Of a DNA stretch of 64,000 nt, positions 45,424-53,280 are shown one piece after another (the stretch's first letter is position 1; each line of letters starts with the position of its first letter). Made by a program: the position numbers and the translations under genes. Origin of the DNA: Vibrio sp. MEBiC08052. GTDB taxonomy: Bacteria; Pseudomonadota; Gammaproteobacteria; Enterobacterales; Vibrionaceae. Under the pieces are notes generated by a model. The model was not told where the DNA came from, made no database searches, and saw nothing but the letters and a program-made list of their open reading frames with translations. The stretch lies in NCBI RefSeq assembly GCF_001506075.1, contig NZ_KQ947475.1, forward strand, positions 3,396,660 through 3,460,659. Reading direction: 5' to 3'.

Positions 45424-46644
45424 TTACTCAGACACGAATGTCATCACTGCCCAAGGATCCGCATAAGCAGTAAATCGGTTGTTACTTACCGCATATTTAC
45501 CGCCATAGCTAACATTTTTAGACGCTGAAGTCACATATTTTGTCATGGAACCAACAGTGCCATTTTGTAACGTAAAGTCTAGCTTCTTATTTGAGTTCGT
45601 TCTGTTGACAACTGCAACCACAAGCTTGCCAGAACGATTCTTATAAGCCGTCACATAGACATTACTTTCAGGGACTTCTGTTGCAGCAATACGTACATCT
45701 CCCGGACGGATGAATTTAGAAAATTGGGACATGATATAACCACGTTTACTGATGTTACCGTCTTCAGTCAAAAAGCCGTAACTCCGACGGAGATACCACC
45801 AGATATACGCACTATAGTTAGAAACCATACTTTGATGCAGTTCTAAACCGACATTCATTGCCTTGTCCCAAATATTGGCATTATCAGTATCGGTATAGTG
45901 CTCGGTCATCCACAATTTTTTGCCCTTCTGGAGTGCCAGTGGATAATTTCTTGGTGTAACGCCATATAAATGACCACCAATAATATCAACATGACTACTC
46001 GCAACAGAGTCTTTCAAGATTGGATCAGAAAGCGCAGGATTAAAGCCTAATGATTCTGGTGCTAAAATTTTAAGAGAGGAACCCAGTCGCCAGCCTTGAT
46101 CATTTAAATAATTGACAAAGTCTGCACCCGACCAGTCACAAGACTCATAATTGGGATGCCAATCCGGTTCATTTTGTATTGACAGTGCATAAATAGGTGC
46201 ATTTTTACCAGCCATATAATTGGTAAAATCCATCAAATGATTGGTATATCCCCAATAATGTTCTTTTTTAAGTTTACCCCCATTATTTACATTGTTGTTG
46301 GTCTTCATATAAGCGGGTGGTGACCAAGGCGTTGCCAATAGTTTCGCACCATAAGAATAAGCAATTTGAGCCGTTGGTACTTGTCTGTACCATTGATTTG
46401 GGTCAGGATCGATTCGCATACGCATAACGGATAAACCCATTTGCCCATCACCATTACCAAATGCTTTTGTGGCTTGTTCTGAGGTTAGATCATTGACCCA
46501 ACCGGGTGCATTCATCGCACCAAACCCATCAATCTCTTGATATTCAGCATTAAAATTAATGTATACAGAGCCAGCGACAGCATTTAAACTCATTGAACTG
46601 AGTAATAAAGTCGTTGAAATCCCTAGTAATTTTTTCATCTCCAT
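45424..46644 (-). CDS. Secreted GH30 (subfamily 8-like) glucuronoxylanase
   Basis: This is a 406-residue exported glycoside hydrolase. A Sec signal peptide (MKKLLGISTTLLLSSMSLNAVAG) precedes a (beta/alpha)8 barrel. The acid/base Glu lies in SIQNEPDW, with CDWSG following; the nucleophile Glu is in LWMTEHYTD. YIWWYLRRSYGFLTEDGNISKRGY is the strand beta-8 area, and the C-terminal beta domain has FIRPGDVRIAATE and a terminal WAVMTFV. These match bacterial XynC/XynA endoxylanases that cut xylan at glucuronic-acid-substituted sites. There is no carbohydrate-binding module. The ATG at 46644 is preferred to the longer open frame. Confidence 0.93.
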   Translation of the reverse strand: MEMKKLLGISTTLLLSSMSLNAVAGSVYINFNAEYQEIDGFGAMNAPGWVNDLTSEQATKAFGNGDGQMGLSVMRMRIDPDPNQWYRQVPTAQIAYSYGAKLLATPWSPPAYMKTNNNVNNGGKLKKEHYWGYTNHLMDFTNYMAGKNAPIYALSIQNEPDWHPNYESCDWSGADFVNYLNDQGWRLGSSLKILAPESLGFNPALSDPILKDSVASSHVDIIGGHLYGVTPRNYPLALQKGKKLWMTEHYTDTDNANIWDKAMNVGLELHQSMVSNYSAYIWWYLRRSYGFLTEDGNISKRGYIMSQFSKFIRPGDVRIAATEVPESNVYVTAYKNRSGKLVVAVVNRTNSNKKLDFTLQNGTVGSMTKYVTSASKNVSYGGKYAVSNNRFTAYADPWAVMTFVSE

Positions 46645-47270
46645 ATTTACCCAACCTTGTTTGTTAGTGTTAAATATTGTATGGCAGATATGACTGCCAA
46701 TTGATTTACTCAACCAAACCGAGACCGTCTGGCTAGTAAAACTTAACGAGAACAACCTAATAACGAAAACAACTTAAAATGCATCCAGCATCTCTATATT
46801 AGGTAGCTCAGTCAACTATGCCACTCCATGCAATATATGTAACCTACAAAAATCAGAATATATGACTGATGCCAAGTAATTATACGGTGATAAAATATAT
46901 TTAATTCAATAAACAAGATGTTTATTGTGACGTACGCCGTCCTGTTATAAACACTATTAAGAACATTAATTTCCCCGAATTTATTTGGGATAGCATGAAT
47001 CAAACAATATATTATTCAATGAATATTCATGAAGAAAAAAATACTGAATATTACTTATTGACAAGTATCAAAAAAATATATCATAAAATTCAAAACTATG
47101 TTTTTATATGCTTTAAAATAATTTATTTCTCTCAAAATGGCACTAAAACTCAAATTCTGGGAGGAGACGACAGATCTAACCCGACTCGATTTTATGAGGA
47201 CGGTTCAAAGAAAAAGAGAGACTCTCCCGGCTCGGAGTCGTCTCTCTGATACTTTACCCTTCCCTATGAT
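46645..47270. other. AT-rich region upstream of the xylanase gene
   Basis: This is a 600-base, strongly AT-rich stretch that holds the xylanase promoter and, at its right end, the terminator of the decarboxylase operon. Short plus-strand frames occur but lack ribosome sites and protein-like composition, so none is called. Confidence 0.45.
47211..47250 (-). terminator. Terminator of the hydroxyarylic acid decarboxylase operon
   Basis: On the minus strand AGAGAGAC pairs with GTCTCTCT across a GC-rich 17-base inner part that also contains GACTC/GAGTC pairing, followed by a T run. It lies 21 bases beyond the subunit D stop. Confidence 0.85.
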
Positions 47271-47507
47271 TTATCGTTCATTCACAGGTAGTAATGGGGG
47301 GATTTCTGGTAATTGCAACGCGTTATCGATATCTGCCTGCGTCATTTTAAATGCATCGGGAAAATGCTCGCGACTCGTCCGTCTGAGCGGCTCTGTAGAA
47401 CGCCAGGTATAGAGGCATCGTTGACATTGATATACCGTCCATACATCGGGAACCGGTGACTGAGCTAATGACACAATCTCTTCATGGGCACAGCGTGGAC
47501 AAATCAT
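47271..47507 (-). CDS. ecdD: Hydroxyarylic acid decarboxylase subunit D
   Basis: This 78-residue zinc-ribbon-like protein is the small D subunit of non-oxidative hydroxyarylic acid decarboxylases (BsdD/VdcD/EcdD type). The CPRC and CQRC pairs can bind a metal; YTWRSTEPLRRTSREHFPDAF and the ending PEIPPLLPV are the family pattern. Its exact contribution is not settled, but it is co-inherited with subunits B and C and needed for full activity in related systems. Its ATG overlaps the stop of subunit C by 4 bases. Confidence 0.94.
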   Translation of the reverse strand: MICPRCAHEEIVSLAQSPVPDVWTVYQCQRCLYTWRSTEPLRRTSREHFPDAFKMTQADIDNALQLPEIPPLLPVNER

Positions 47508-48943
47508 AGTTTACCTTCCTTTGCTTCGTGAAGCATACGCGTTAATTTGGAGACCCACTCTTTCGTCTCAGGTAGATCTTTGACAGGCATACTGTAGTTA
47601 CCTCGATTATCCGGAGCGACTGGCGTTGTAGCATCGATAATCAACTTATCCGTGATGCCCGCCGGGGATGAACCGGGATCCAGTTCGAGTACCGACATAT
47701 TGTTTAGTTGAACTAAGTCACCTGCCGGGTTGACTTTCGATGACATTGCCCACATCACTTGTTTTAAATCGAAAGGATCAACATCTTCATCGACCATAAT
47801 GACCATTTTGACATAGCCAAGGCCATGCGGTGTGGTCATGGCACGCATCCCAACCGCTCTGGCAAACCCGCCGAAACGTTTCTTTGTCGAGATAATCACC
47901 AATAAACCATGGGTGTACATGGCATTCACCGCCTGCACCTCAGGAAACTCGGCTTTGAGTTGTTGATACAAAGGAACACAAGTTGCAGGTCCAATCAGAT
48001 AGTCAACTTCGGTCCACGGCATACCAAGATATAAGGATTCGAAAATTGGATTGCTCCGGTAAGATACCTTATCAATTCTGACCACGGTCATTCTCCGGCC
48101 ACCAGAGTAGTGCCCGGTAAACTCACCGAATGGCCCCTCGATCTCACGGACACCACATTCAATCACCCCTTCGAGCACGACTTCAGATCCCCAAGGCACA
48201 TCAAATCCGGTCAACGGTGCTTTCACAATCGGATAAGGCGTTTCTCTAAGAGCCCCCGCCATATCGTATTCAGACTGATCATATTTGAGTGGTGTTGCCC
48301 CCATCAGAGTGATAATCGGATCATTACCGAGTACGATCGCCACTGGCAGGTTCTCTCCCCTCTCCTCGGCTTTATGCAAATGAATCGCAATGTCATGCAT
48401 CGGAATCGGCTGCAAACCTAACTTTCTTTTGCCTTTGACTTCCAGCCGATAAATCCCGACATTCTGCTTGTCGAAATTTTCCGGATCCGTCGGATCCCGG
48501 GAAACGGTACACGCTTTGTCGAGATAGAATCCACCATCCCCATCGTTGAGCCGGAAAAGAGGCAGAATATCAAACAAATTGATCGCTTCGCCTTCAACGG
48601 TATTTTCTGCCCAAGGTGGGTTGTCCCGATACACAGGTGCCACCGGGAAATTGTCCCAGCGACGAATAAATTCGTCGATCTGTTCTTTCACGGGCGTATT
48701 CGGTGGCAGCCCAATCGAGATCGCGTGATTTGGCCACGATCCAACGGTATTCATCGCCACTCTGGCATTGGTGAATCCCTCGATATTATCAAACCAAAGC
48801 GCCGGAGCACCGTCACCGATTCTTCCGGCCGCATTGGCCGCAGCGGCAATATCTGGCTCCGCCTTGACCTGCTCGGTGATTCTCAGCAGTTGGCCTTGCG
48901 CTTCTAACGCATCTAAATAACTTCTTAAATCATCAAAAATCAT
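47504..48943 (-). CDS. ecdC: Hydroxyarylic acid decarboxylase subunit C (UbiD-type)
   Basis: This 479-residue UbiD-type enzyme decarboxylates 4-hydroxybenzoate, vanillate or a related phenolic acid using prenylated FMN. The prFMN/Mn site region is seen in NVGIYRLEVKGKRKLGLQ and HLHKAEERGENLPVAIVLGNDP. The Glu-Arg-Glu catalytic network falls in ECGVREIEGPFGEFTGHY. The start is the ATG at 48943, preceded by AGGAAA and overlapping the end of subunit B; the open frame extends another 26 codons, but those read through subunit B. The exact substrate cannot be told from sequence. Confidence 0.95.
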   Translation of the reverse strand: MIFDDLRSYLDALEAQGQLLRITEQVKAEPDIAAAANAAGRIGDGAPALWFDNIEGFTNARVAMNTVGSWPNHAISIGLPPNTPVKEQIDEFIRRWDNFPVAPVYRDNPPWAENTVEGEAINLFDILPLFRLNDGDGGFYLDKACTVSRDPTDPENFDKQNVGIYRLEVKGKRKLGLQPIPMHDIAIHLHKAEERGENLPVAIVLGNDPIITLMGATPLKYDQSEYDMAGALRETPYPIVKAPLTGFDVPWGSEVVLEGVIECGVREIEGPFGEFTGHYSGGRRMTVVRIDKVSYRSNPIFESLYLGMPWTEVDYLIGPATCVPLYQQLKAEFPEVQAVNAMYTHGLLVIISTKKRFGGFARAVGMRAMTTPHGLGYVKMVIMVDEDVDPFDLKQVMWAMSSKVNPAGDLVQLNNMSVLELDPGSSPAGITDKLIIDATTPVAPDNRGNYSMPVKDLPETKEWVSKLTRMLHEAKEGKL

Positions 48944-49538
48944 CAACGATTTCCTCATCATGTCTATTGGTTCTTTGAGAAAGACCTTGCCAGCGTTTCG
49001 CGAATGGAGCATCCAGACCAAACTGGTCCAGCACTCTTGTCACAATATGCTGTTTAATATCCTCGACAGACTCAGGTCGGTTGTACCATGCAGGCATAGG
49101 GGGCACCATAGCGACACCTATTTTGGCAAGCGCCAGCATATTCTCTAAGTGGATAGGATTGAGCGGCATTTCCCGGGGAACAAGAACTAATCGACGTTGC
49201 TCTTTTAAGATCACATCAGCGGCCCGGCCAATTAAACCATCAGCGTATCCGGAGCGAATACCGGCTAAAGTCTTCATACTGCAAGGAATGATGATCATAC
49301 CGTCTGTTCTGAATGAACCGGATGAAATCGCAGCCGCCTGATCTGCGGAATGATACGTGACATCGGCCAGAAGACTCACCTCTCTGGCCGTCATCGACGT
49401 TTCAAGTTCAATCGTCGTTTTTGCCCAACGCGACATCACAAAATGTGTTTCTACATCCGGGATTTGCTGTAAAGCCTGCAACAGCGTGACAGCCAAAGGT
49501 GCCCCGGTAGCACCTGTCATTCCAACAATTAGCCTCAT
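48933..49538 (-). CDS. ecdB: Hydroxyarylic acid decarboxylase subunit B (UbiX-like flavin prenyltransferase)
   Basis: This 201-residue flavoprotein transfers a dimethylallyl group to FMN to make the prenyl-FMN used by subunit C. The FMN site opens with MRLIVGMTGATGAPLAVTLL, then MSRWAKTTIELE, IIPCSMKTLAGIRSGYADGLIGRAADV and VPREMPLNPIHLENMLAL, all UbiX/Pad1 signatures. A separate housekeeping UbiX would normally exist elsewhere, so this copy is probably dedicated to the operon. It is the first gene of the operon, 24 bases downstream of a perfect palindromic operator, and divergent from marR. Confidence 0.95.
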   Translation of the reverse strand: MRLIVGMTGATGAPLAVTLLQALQQIPDVETHFVMSRWAKTTIELETSMTAREVSLLADVTYHSADQAAAISSGSFRTDGMIIIPCSMKTLAGIRSGYADGLIGRAADVILKEQRRLVLVPREMPLNPIHLENMLALAKIGVAMVPPMPAWYNRPESVEDIKQHIVTRVLDQFGLDAPFAKRWQGLSQRTNRHDEEIVDDF

Positions 49539-49561
49539 ACACCCTCAAAATTGTGATTGAA

Positions 49562-49585
49562 ATATTGTTCGCATACGAACAATAT
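49562..49585. promoter_or_regulatory. Perfect palindromic operator upstream of the decarboxylase operon
   Basis: ATATTGTTCG and CGAACAATAT are perfect inverted halves around a CATA spacer. The element lies 24-47 bases before the subunit B ATG and within the divergent spacer with the MarR gene, which is the expected layout for a MarR repressor site. Confidence 0.75.
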
Positions 49586-49639
49586 GATTAAACTAAATCT
49601 TATATGTCCAAAAAGCAATCTTAAAATTTCAAATCAGCG

Positions 49640-49676
49640 ATACCTAAGTTCCCTTGAGATAACTTGGGTATATAAT
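49640..49676 (+). repeat. Dispersed inverted repeat, second copy
   Basis: ATACCTAAGTT pairs with AACTTGGGTAT (10 of 11) across a 10-base loop containing CTTGAG. In inverted orientation it matches the repeat at 10842-10861 (ATACCCAAGT, then CTCAAG). It lies in the decarboxylase/marR spacer. Confidence 0.6.
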
Positions 49677-49757
49677 TAACAACATACGTAATTAATGGAT
49701 ATTTTGAATGACACCGTGCCCCCCTTTCTTCATCAAGATCAAGGATGACCTGAACAG

Positions 49758-50174
49758 ATGACTGACACATTAGATTCGGCTGTATTTCACTTAATGCGGA
49801 AACTATTTCAAGAACATACGTCTTGTTGGCAAGAAGCATTACCACACGTGACGAAACCACAGTTTTCTGTGCTACATGCGATTGCCCAATCTCCGGGGAT
49901 TGAACAAGTTGATCTAGTGGAAGCCGCCATTACTACCAAAGCAACACTGGCAGAATTACTGGGCAGAATGGAAAAACGGGGGCTGATTAACCGACAGCAT
50001 GGTACTCAAGATAAAAGACGCCGTTTTGTCTATTTAACTGCAGAAGGGGAAAAGCTTTACCATGCTTCAATGGAAATCGTTCAATCGCTCGATATGAAAT
50101 TTCTCAGTCGTATCTCTGAAGCAGATCATCAACAATTGTTGCAAATTCTGAATACATTATCCGTCGGCCGTTAA
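49758..50174 (+). CDS. MarR-family regulator of the decarboxylase operon
   Basis: This 138-residue dimeric regulator has a winged HTH at about 35-100: PQFSVLHAIAQSPGIEQVDLVEAA, then TKATLAELLGRMEKRGLINRQHG, and the wing QDKRRRFVYLTAEG. It is divergent from the hydroxyarylic acid decarboxylase genes, and the spacer holds a perfect palindrome, so it most likely represses them until a phenolic acid binds. Regulators of phenolic-acid decarboxylase operons in other bacteria are often of the MarR, PadR or LysR type. The ribosome site is weak. A terminator follows the gene. Confidence 0.88.
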   Translation: MTDTLDSAVFHLMRKLFQEHTSCWQEALPHVTKPQFSVLHAIAQSPGIEQVDLVEAAITTKATLAELLGRMEKRGLINRQHGTQDKRRRFVYLTAEGEKLYHASMEIVQSLDMKFLSRISEADHQQLLQILNTLSVGR

Positions 50175-50194
50175 TCGTCCGCTCCCAAAACGTC

Positions 50195-50223
50195 AAAAGC
50201 ACCGACAGTCTGCCAGTGCTTTT
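50195..50223. terminator. Bidirectional terminator between marR and the MFS gene
   Basis: AAAAGCAC and GTGCTTTT form a perfect 8-bp stem that begins with an A run and ends with a T run, suited to both convergent transcripts. Confidence 0.8.
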
Positions 50224-50248
50224 GCATTGTCGTTTCCGGTACGAAGTA

Positions 50249-51400
50249 TCAGCCCCCGGCAACCCACTGACGTTTGGTTTTGATGCTGGAAAGCAGCATA
50301 TAGAAACAAGTACTGAGTGAAATCACAAATAAATAGCCCAATAATCCCTGATTGCCTTGCATAAACCAGTTTGCCATGATCGGTCCCACCACAGAGCCGA
50401 CACTGTAGCTAAACAGCATTACCTGCGATGCAGATACAATATAGTTGGCATCTAACTTGTCACATCCCAGATTGATTGCAATCGGGTAGAGTGCAAACGT
50501 TGCAACGCCCAGCAGAAATAACCCAAGCACCAGCGCACTCATTCCAGAATAAAGGACAGGTAAAACTGATGCGCCAGCGCCAATCAGACAAAACATTGCC
50601 ATCAGGAGTTTACGCCCCAGAAATTTTGACAACCAAGGAATCATTGGCTGTACGGCCATTGCTCCGAGGATAACCAGCGCAAGTAGGCTGCCAAGATGTG
50701 TGGTCTGAATCCCACGATTGGCGAGCTCAACCGGCATCAAACCATAAATTGCGCCCAGCATCAGCCCTGAAACCAAACACCCGATCAGTGCAGCATGACT
50801 AAGCTTGGTCATCTGTTTCCAGGATAAGCTCGTGGCTTGTTGTGTCGGCGGCTGATCCATTTCTCCATAAATCAGTACCACAGAAGCCAGCACCAGTAGC
50901 ACGATAATGATCGTGAACGGGATAACGCCAGATACCCCTAAACCAATGCCAAGCTGGCCAATCGCAGTCCCACCGTACAAGGCCACCATGTAGATGCCTA
51001 AACGCTTCGCTCGTCGGGATGCATCACCATGCAACAGCCAAGATTCGACTACCACAAATACACCGGCAACCGCAACCCCGGCGACAAAACGCGCAGCAAG
51101 CCAGACAGAGGCATAAGGCAGTGATGGCAATATCACAATGGAGAGTAGCAAGATCACCAGACACCAGATAAATGCCAGCCGATGCCCGACACGGTTGACA
51201 AAAGGTTCCATCATCATCGCTCCCAGCAACAGACCGGCATAAAAAACACTGGCAAGCCAGCTCGCAAGCGATTCATCAAGCTCATAATGAGTCAGAATAA
51301 GTGGAATCAGGCTCATGAGATAACCAGACGCAATAGCATACAGCGCCAAAGCGATTACTGGCACCGCGATGCGCTGAGTAGCAATAGGGGAAGTATTCAA
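50249..51400 (-). CDS. MFS transporter (YcaD-like)
   Basis: This 383-residue inner-membrane protein has about twelve helices in two halves. The loop 2-3 area is EPFVNRVGHRLAFIW, and FVAGVAVAGVFVVVESWLLHGD is characteristic of the YcaD-like MFS branch, whose substrates are unknown. It lies between the MarR gene and the LpdD-like gene, so uptake or efflux of a phenolic acid is possible but unproved. The long cytoplasmic loop falls near residues 190-205. The ATG at 51400 has no strong ribosome site. Confidence 0.88.
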   Translation of the reverse strand: MNTSPIATQRIAVPVIALALYAIASGYLMSLIPLILTHYELDESLASWLASVFYAGLLLGAMMMEPFVNRVGHRLAFIWCLVILLLSIVILPSLPYASVWLAARFVAGVAVAGVFVVVESWLLHGDASRRAKRLGIYMVALYGGTAIGQLGIGLGVSGVIPFTIIIVLLVLASVVLIYGEMDQPPTQQATSLSWKQMTKLSHAALIGCLVSGLMLGAIYGLMPVELANRGIQTTHLGSLLALVILGAMAVQPMIPWLSKFLGRKLLMAMFCLIGAGASVLPVLYSGMSALVLGLFLLGVATFALYPIAINLGCDKLDANYIVSASQVMLFSYSVGSVVGPIMANWFMQGNQGLLGYLFVISLSTCFYMLLSSIKTKRQWVAGG

Positions 51401-51655
51401 CTGAATCGCCTCGAAATCAGATGGAACAACAGAAATAGGAGATTTTCGCGGCGAATATCGCGCTAACTCATCAAAAGATAAAATGAAAAATTGTAGTCTT
51501 AACGATTAATAATTTTTATCAAACAGATAAACAGACATTTTTCATTAACAAAATGGAGAGAGGCAGTTAAAAACACTAATTAAATGGTTTTTGTTTGGTA
51601 TTTACTAGCATAAAAACTATCACGGTAAAAATTATCTTTTATAAAAACTACCCGA

Positions 51656-52066
51656 TCAATCGCCTTTCGATCCGGCTTGCAGGCAATCGATCAGTTGCCG
51701 GACCAGTGTATCCACCATGTCAGGAATCTGCGTCAGATGCTTCGGCTTGGCCTGATCGATATGAATGCCACAACTGACCGAAACAACACAATTGAGTGCA
51801 GAAGCAATCGCCTGAGCCATACGATGTGCAAGCAGATCTTCTTTGTGACCTAAAACACATAACACCGACGTTGATGCACTCACCTTCGAGGCATCTTGCA
51901 AGCTTGCCCGTGGTTGCGCCAGTGCGACAGCACCGATATGTGCAGCATCGCCACCATGAATGCTCACCAGTAAGTCACGGCCAACGATCACTGCGACTAG
52001 CTCAATCACAATCCCGGCAGATTCCAGCTCTAACCGCACAATATGACCCGACGGATATGATGTCAT
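51656..52066 (-). CDS. LpdD-like prenylated-flavin chaperone
   Basis: This 136-residue protein matches the LpdD-type family of prenylated-flavin chaperones that accompany gallate/protocatechuate decarboxylases. Visible marks are VSIHGGDAAHIGAVALAQPRASL, KVSASTSVLCVLGHKEDLLAHRMAQ and VSVSCGIHIDQ. Such proteins help place prenyl-FMN in UbiD-type decarboxylases. It lies about 2.1 kb upstream of the decarboxylase subunit B start, not inside that operon, with an MFS gene between, yet the shared cofactor ties them together. The family call is firm; the link to EcdC is inferred. Confidence 0.8.
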   Translation of the reverse strand: MTSYPSGHIVRLELESAGIVIELVAVIVGRDLLVSIHGGDAAHIGAVALAQPRASLQDASKVSASTSVLCVLGHKEDLLAHRMAQAIASALNCVVSVSCGIHIDQAKPKHLTQIPDMVDTLVRQLIDCLQAGSKGD

Positions 52067-52360
52067 TGATGTCTCCTTCTGTTCGTAATCGCTGTATTCT
52101 CAGTGATAGCTGTCGCTGTCAGCGTCTTTGTTACGCGCTCGCATCGTAGTCACAATCGAGCAGTGTGTAAAGTCTCATCACGCGTATCCGCCAGAAAGAA
52201 GCTGTGATTAGAATGGCTCAAAAATAAGCCATTATTCAGAGGGGAGTATTTGTTTTGTTGTGAAGATGTTACTCTGACAATCAAGATACATAACCTAAGC
52301 AACTCAGATTGATTCAGTCAGTTCAATCAATCCGTTCAATCAATACCCGATGGAGGCGTA
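52067..52360. other. Divergent spacer between the LpdD-like gene and the YrhK gene
   Basis: This spacer of about 290 bases probably holds both promoters. It includes short repeats of TCAATC (GTTCAATCAATCCGTTCAATC near 52321-52343) and a ribosome site GGAGG just before the YrhK GTG start. No other feature was seen. Confidence 0.4.
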
Positions 52361-52630
52361 GTGATTAATAGAACAAAGACAAAACTGGACATCAATATCG
52401 GTAGCGAACATCTAGTCATCCAGCAACGTTATGAAGCATTAAGTGCCTTCAATGATCTGCTCATTGCGATCTGGTTTCTGATCGGCAGCTTCTTTTTCTT
52501 AAGTAATTCGTTAGTCGAAAGCGGTACTTGGCTCTTTATTGTCGGCAGTGCTCAGCTCCTGATCAAACCATTTATCAAACTGACCAGTCTGGTTCATCTG
52601 TATCGTATTCAAAATCGCTGCAATAATTAA
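52361..52630 (+). CDS. YrhK-domain membrane protein
   Basis: This 89-residue protein with two hydrophobic helices (about 33-51 and 57-75) matches the YrhK domain: LVIQQRYEALSAFNDLLIAIWFLIGSFFF is the core pattern. YrhK proteins are small membrane proteins without assigned function. The start codon is GTG at 52361, with GGAGG 4 to 8 bases before it. It is a single gene that ends at a strong hairpin. Confidence 0.86.
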   Translation: MINRTKTKLDINIGSEHLVIQQRYEALSAFNDLLIAIWFLIGSFFFLSNSLVESGTWLFIVGSAQLLIKPFIKLTSLVHLYRIQNRCNN

Positions 52631-52648
52631 CCCACAACGGTAGAATGA

Positions 52649-52691
52649 CATCGGCTCCCACGTATACACCTTATACACGTGAGAGCCGATG
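52649..52691 (+). terminator. Long hairpin after the YrhK gene
   Basis: CATCGGCTC pairs with GAGCCGATG, extended by CACGTATA / TATACACGTG inside. There is no T run, so it may terminate weakly or stabilise the mRNA. Confidence 0.6.
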
Positions 52692-52724
52692 ACTCAGGAT
52701 GAACAATAAGCCAAATAAGGAACG

Positions 52725-53033
52725 TTATTTCTCTTGATGCTTATCATTGCCAGCATCAGAGTTTTCTCCAACGACACCCTGATTCATTTCCGGCGCTTCT
52801 CCCATCATCTCTTGATCAGTCTTCGGCGCCTGACCATTATCCATTGTCTGAACACCGTCCATTGTTGCCGGATCGGCAGGCACTTGACCCGCATCCATTG
52901 TTGCAGAATCCGTTTGCTCACTGCTGGTCGTGGTTTTTTCAGTGGTTGCGTTATCATCGTTACATGCCGTTAGGCCAAAAGCAATTGCGGTTGTCAGCAG
53001 CATCATGGCAATCGGGTTTGATAGTTTAGACAT
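52725..53033 (-). CDS. Small acidic lipoprotein of unknown function
   Basis: This 102-residue protein has a type II signal peptide: KLSNPIAMMLLTTAIAFGLTAC with the lipobox LTAC, lipidated Cys at position 24 of the mature cleavage. Asp follows it in CNDDN, a pattern that can favour inner-membrane retention. The rest is disordered, acidic and low-complexity, with repeated DPATMDG / ATMDAGQ units and many Thr, Gln, Met and Glu. No family is recognised. It is transcribed convergently with the YrhK gene. Confidence 0.78.
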   Translation of the reverse strand: MSKLSNPIAMMLLTTAIAFGLTACNDDNATTEKTTTSSEQTDSATMDAGQVPADPATMDGVQTMDNGQAPKTDQEMMGEAPEMNQGVVGENSDAGNDKHQEK

Positions 53034-53280
53034 ACTTCTCTCCTGTTTTTCGAACGGCTGATGCGTTCACACATTAAATCAACTGAGGCTAGTGTAGTGA
53101 ATTACGCAGAGAAGATTTCCAATTTCAGGTCAAGAGTTCGTACTAATTGTGTAAGAAATCAAACCGCTCCCTGACCTGAAAAACAAACTGTGCAGCAAAC
53201 AACAGATCAAGAGATCGAAAAGCAGCTATATTGATCATTCGTGAATCCCATCATAAAAAATCAAACAAATAGGTAGAATC

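Noticed and set aside
46995..47412. Two overlapping plus-strand frames upstream of the xylanase gene
   Set aside because: Both run through the decarboxylase operon terminator, one into subunit D antisense; no ribosome sites and odd composition.
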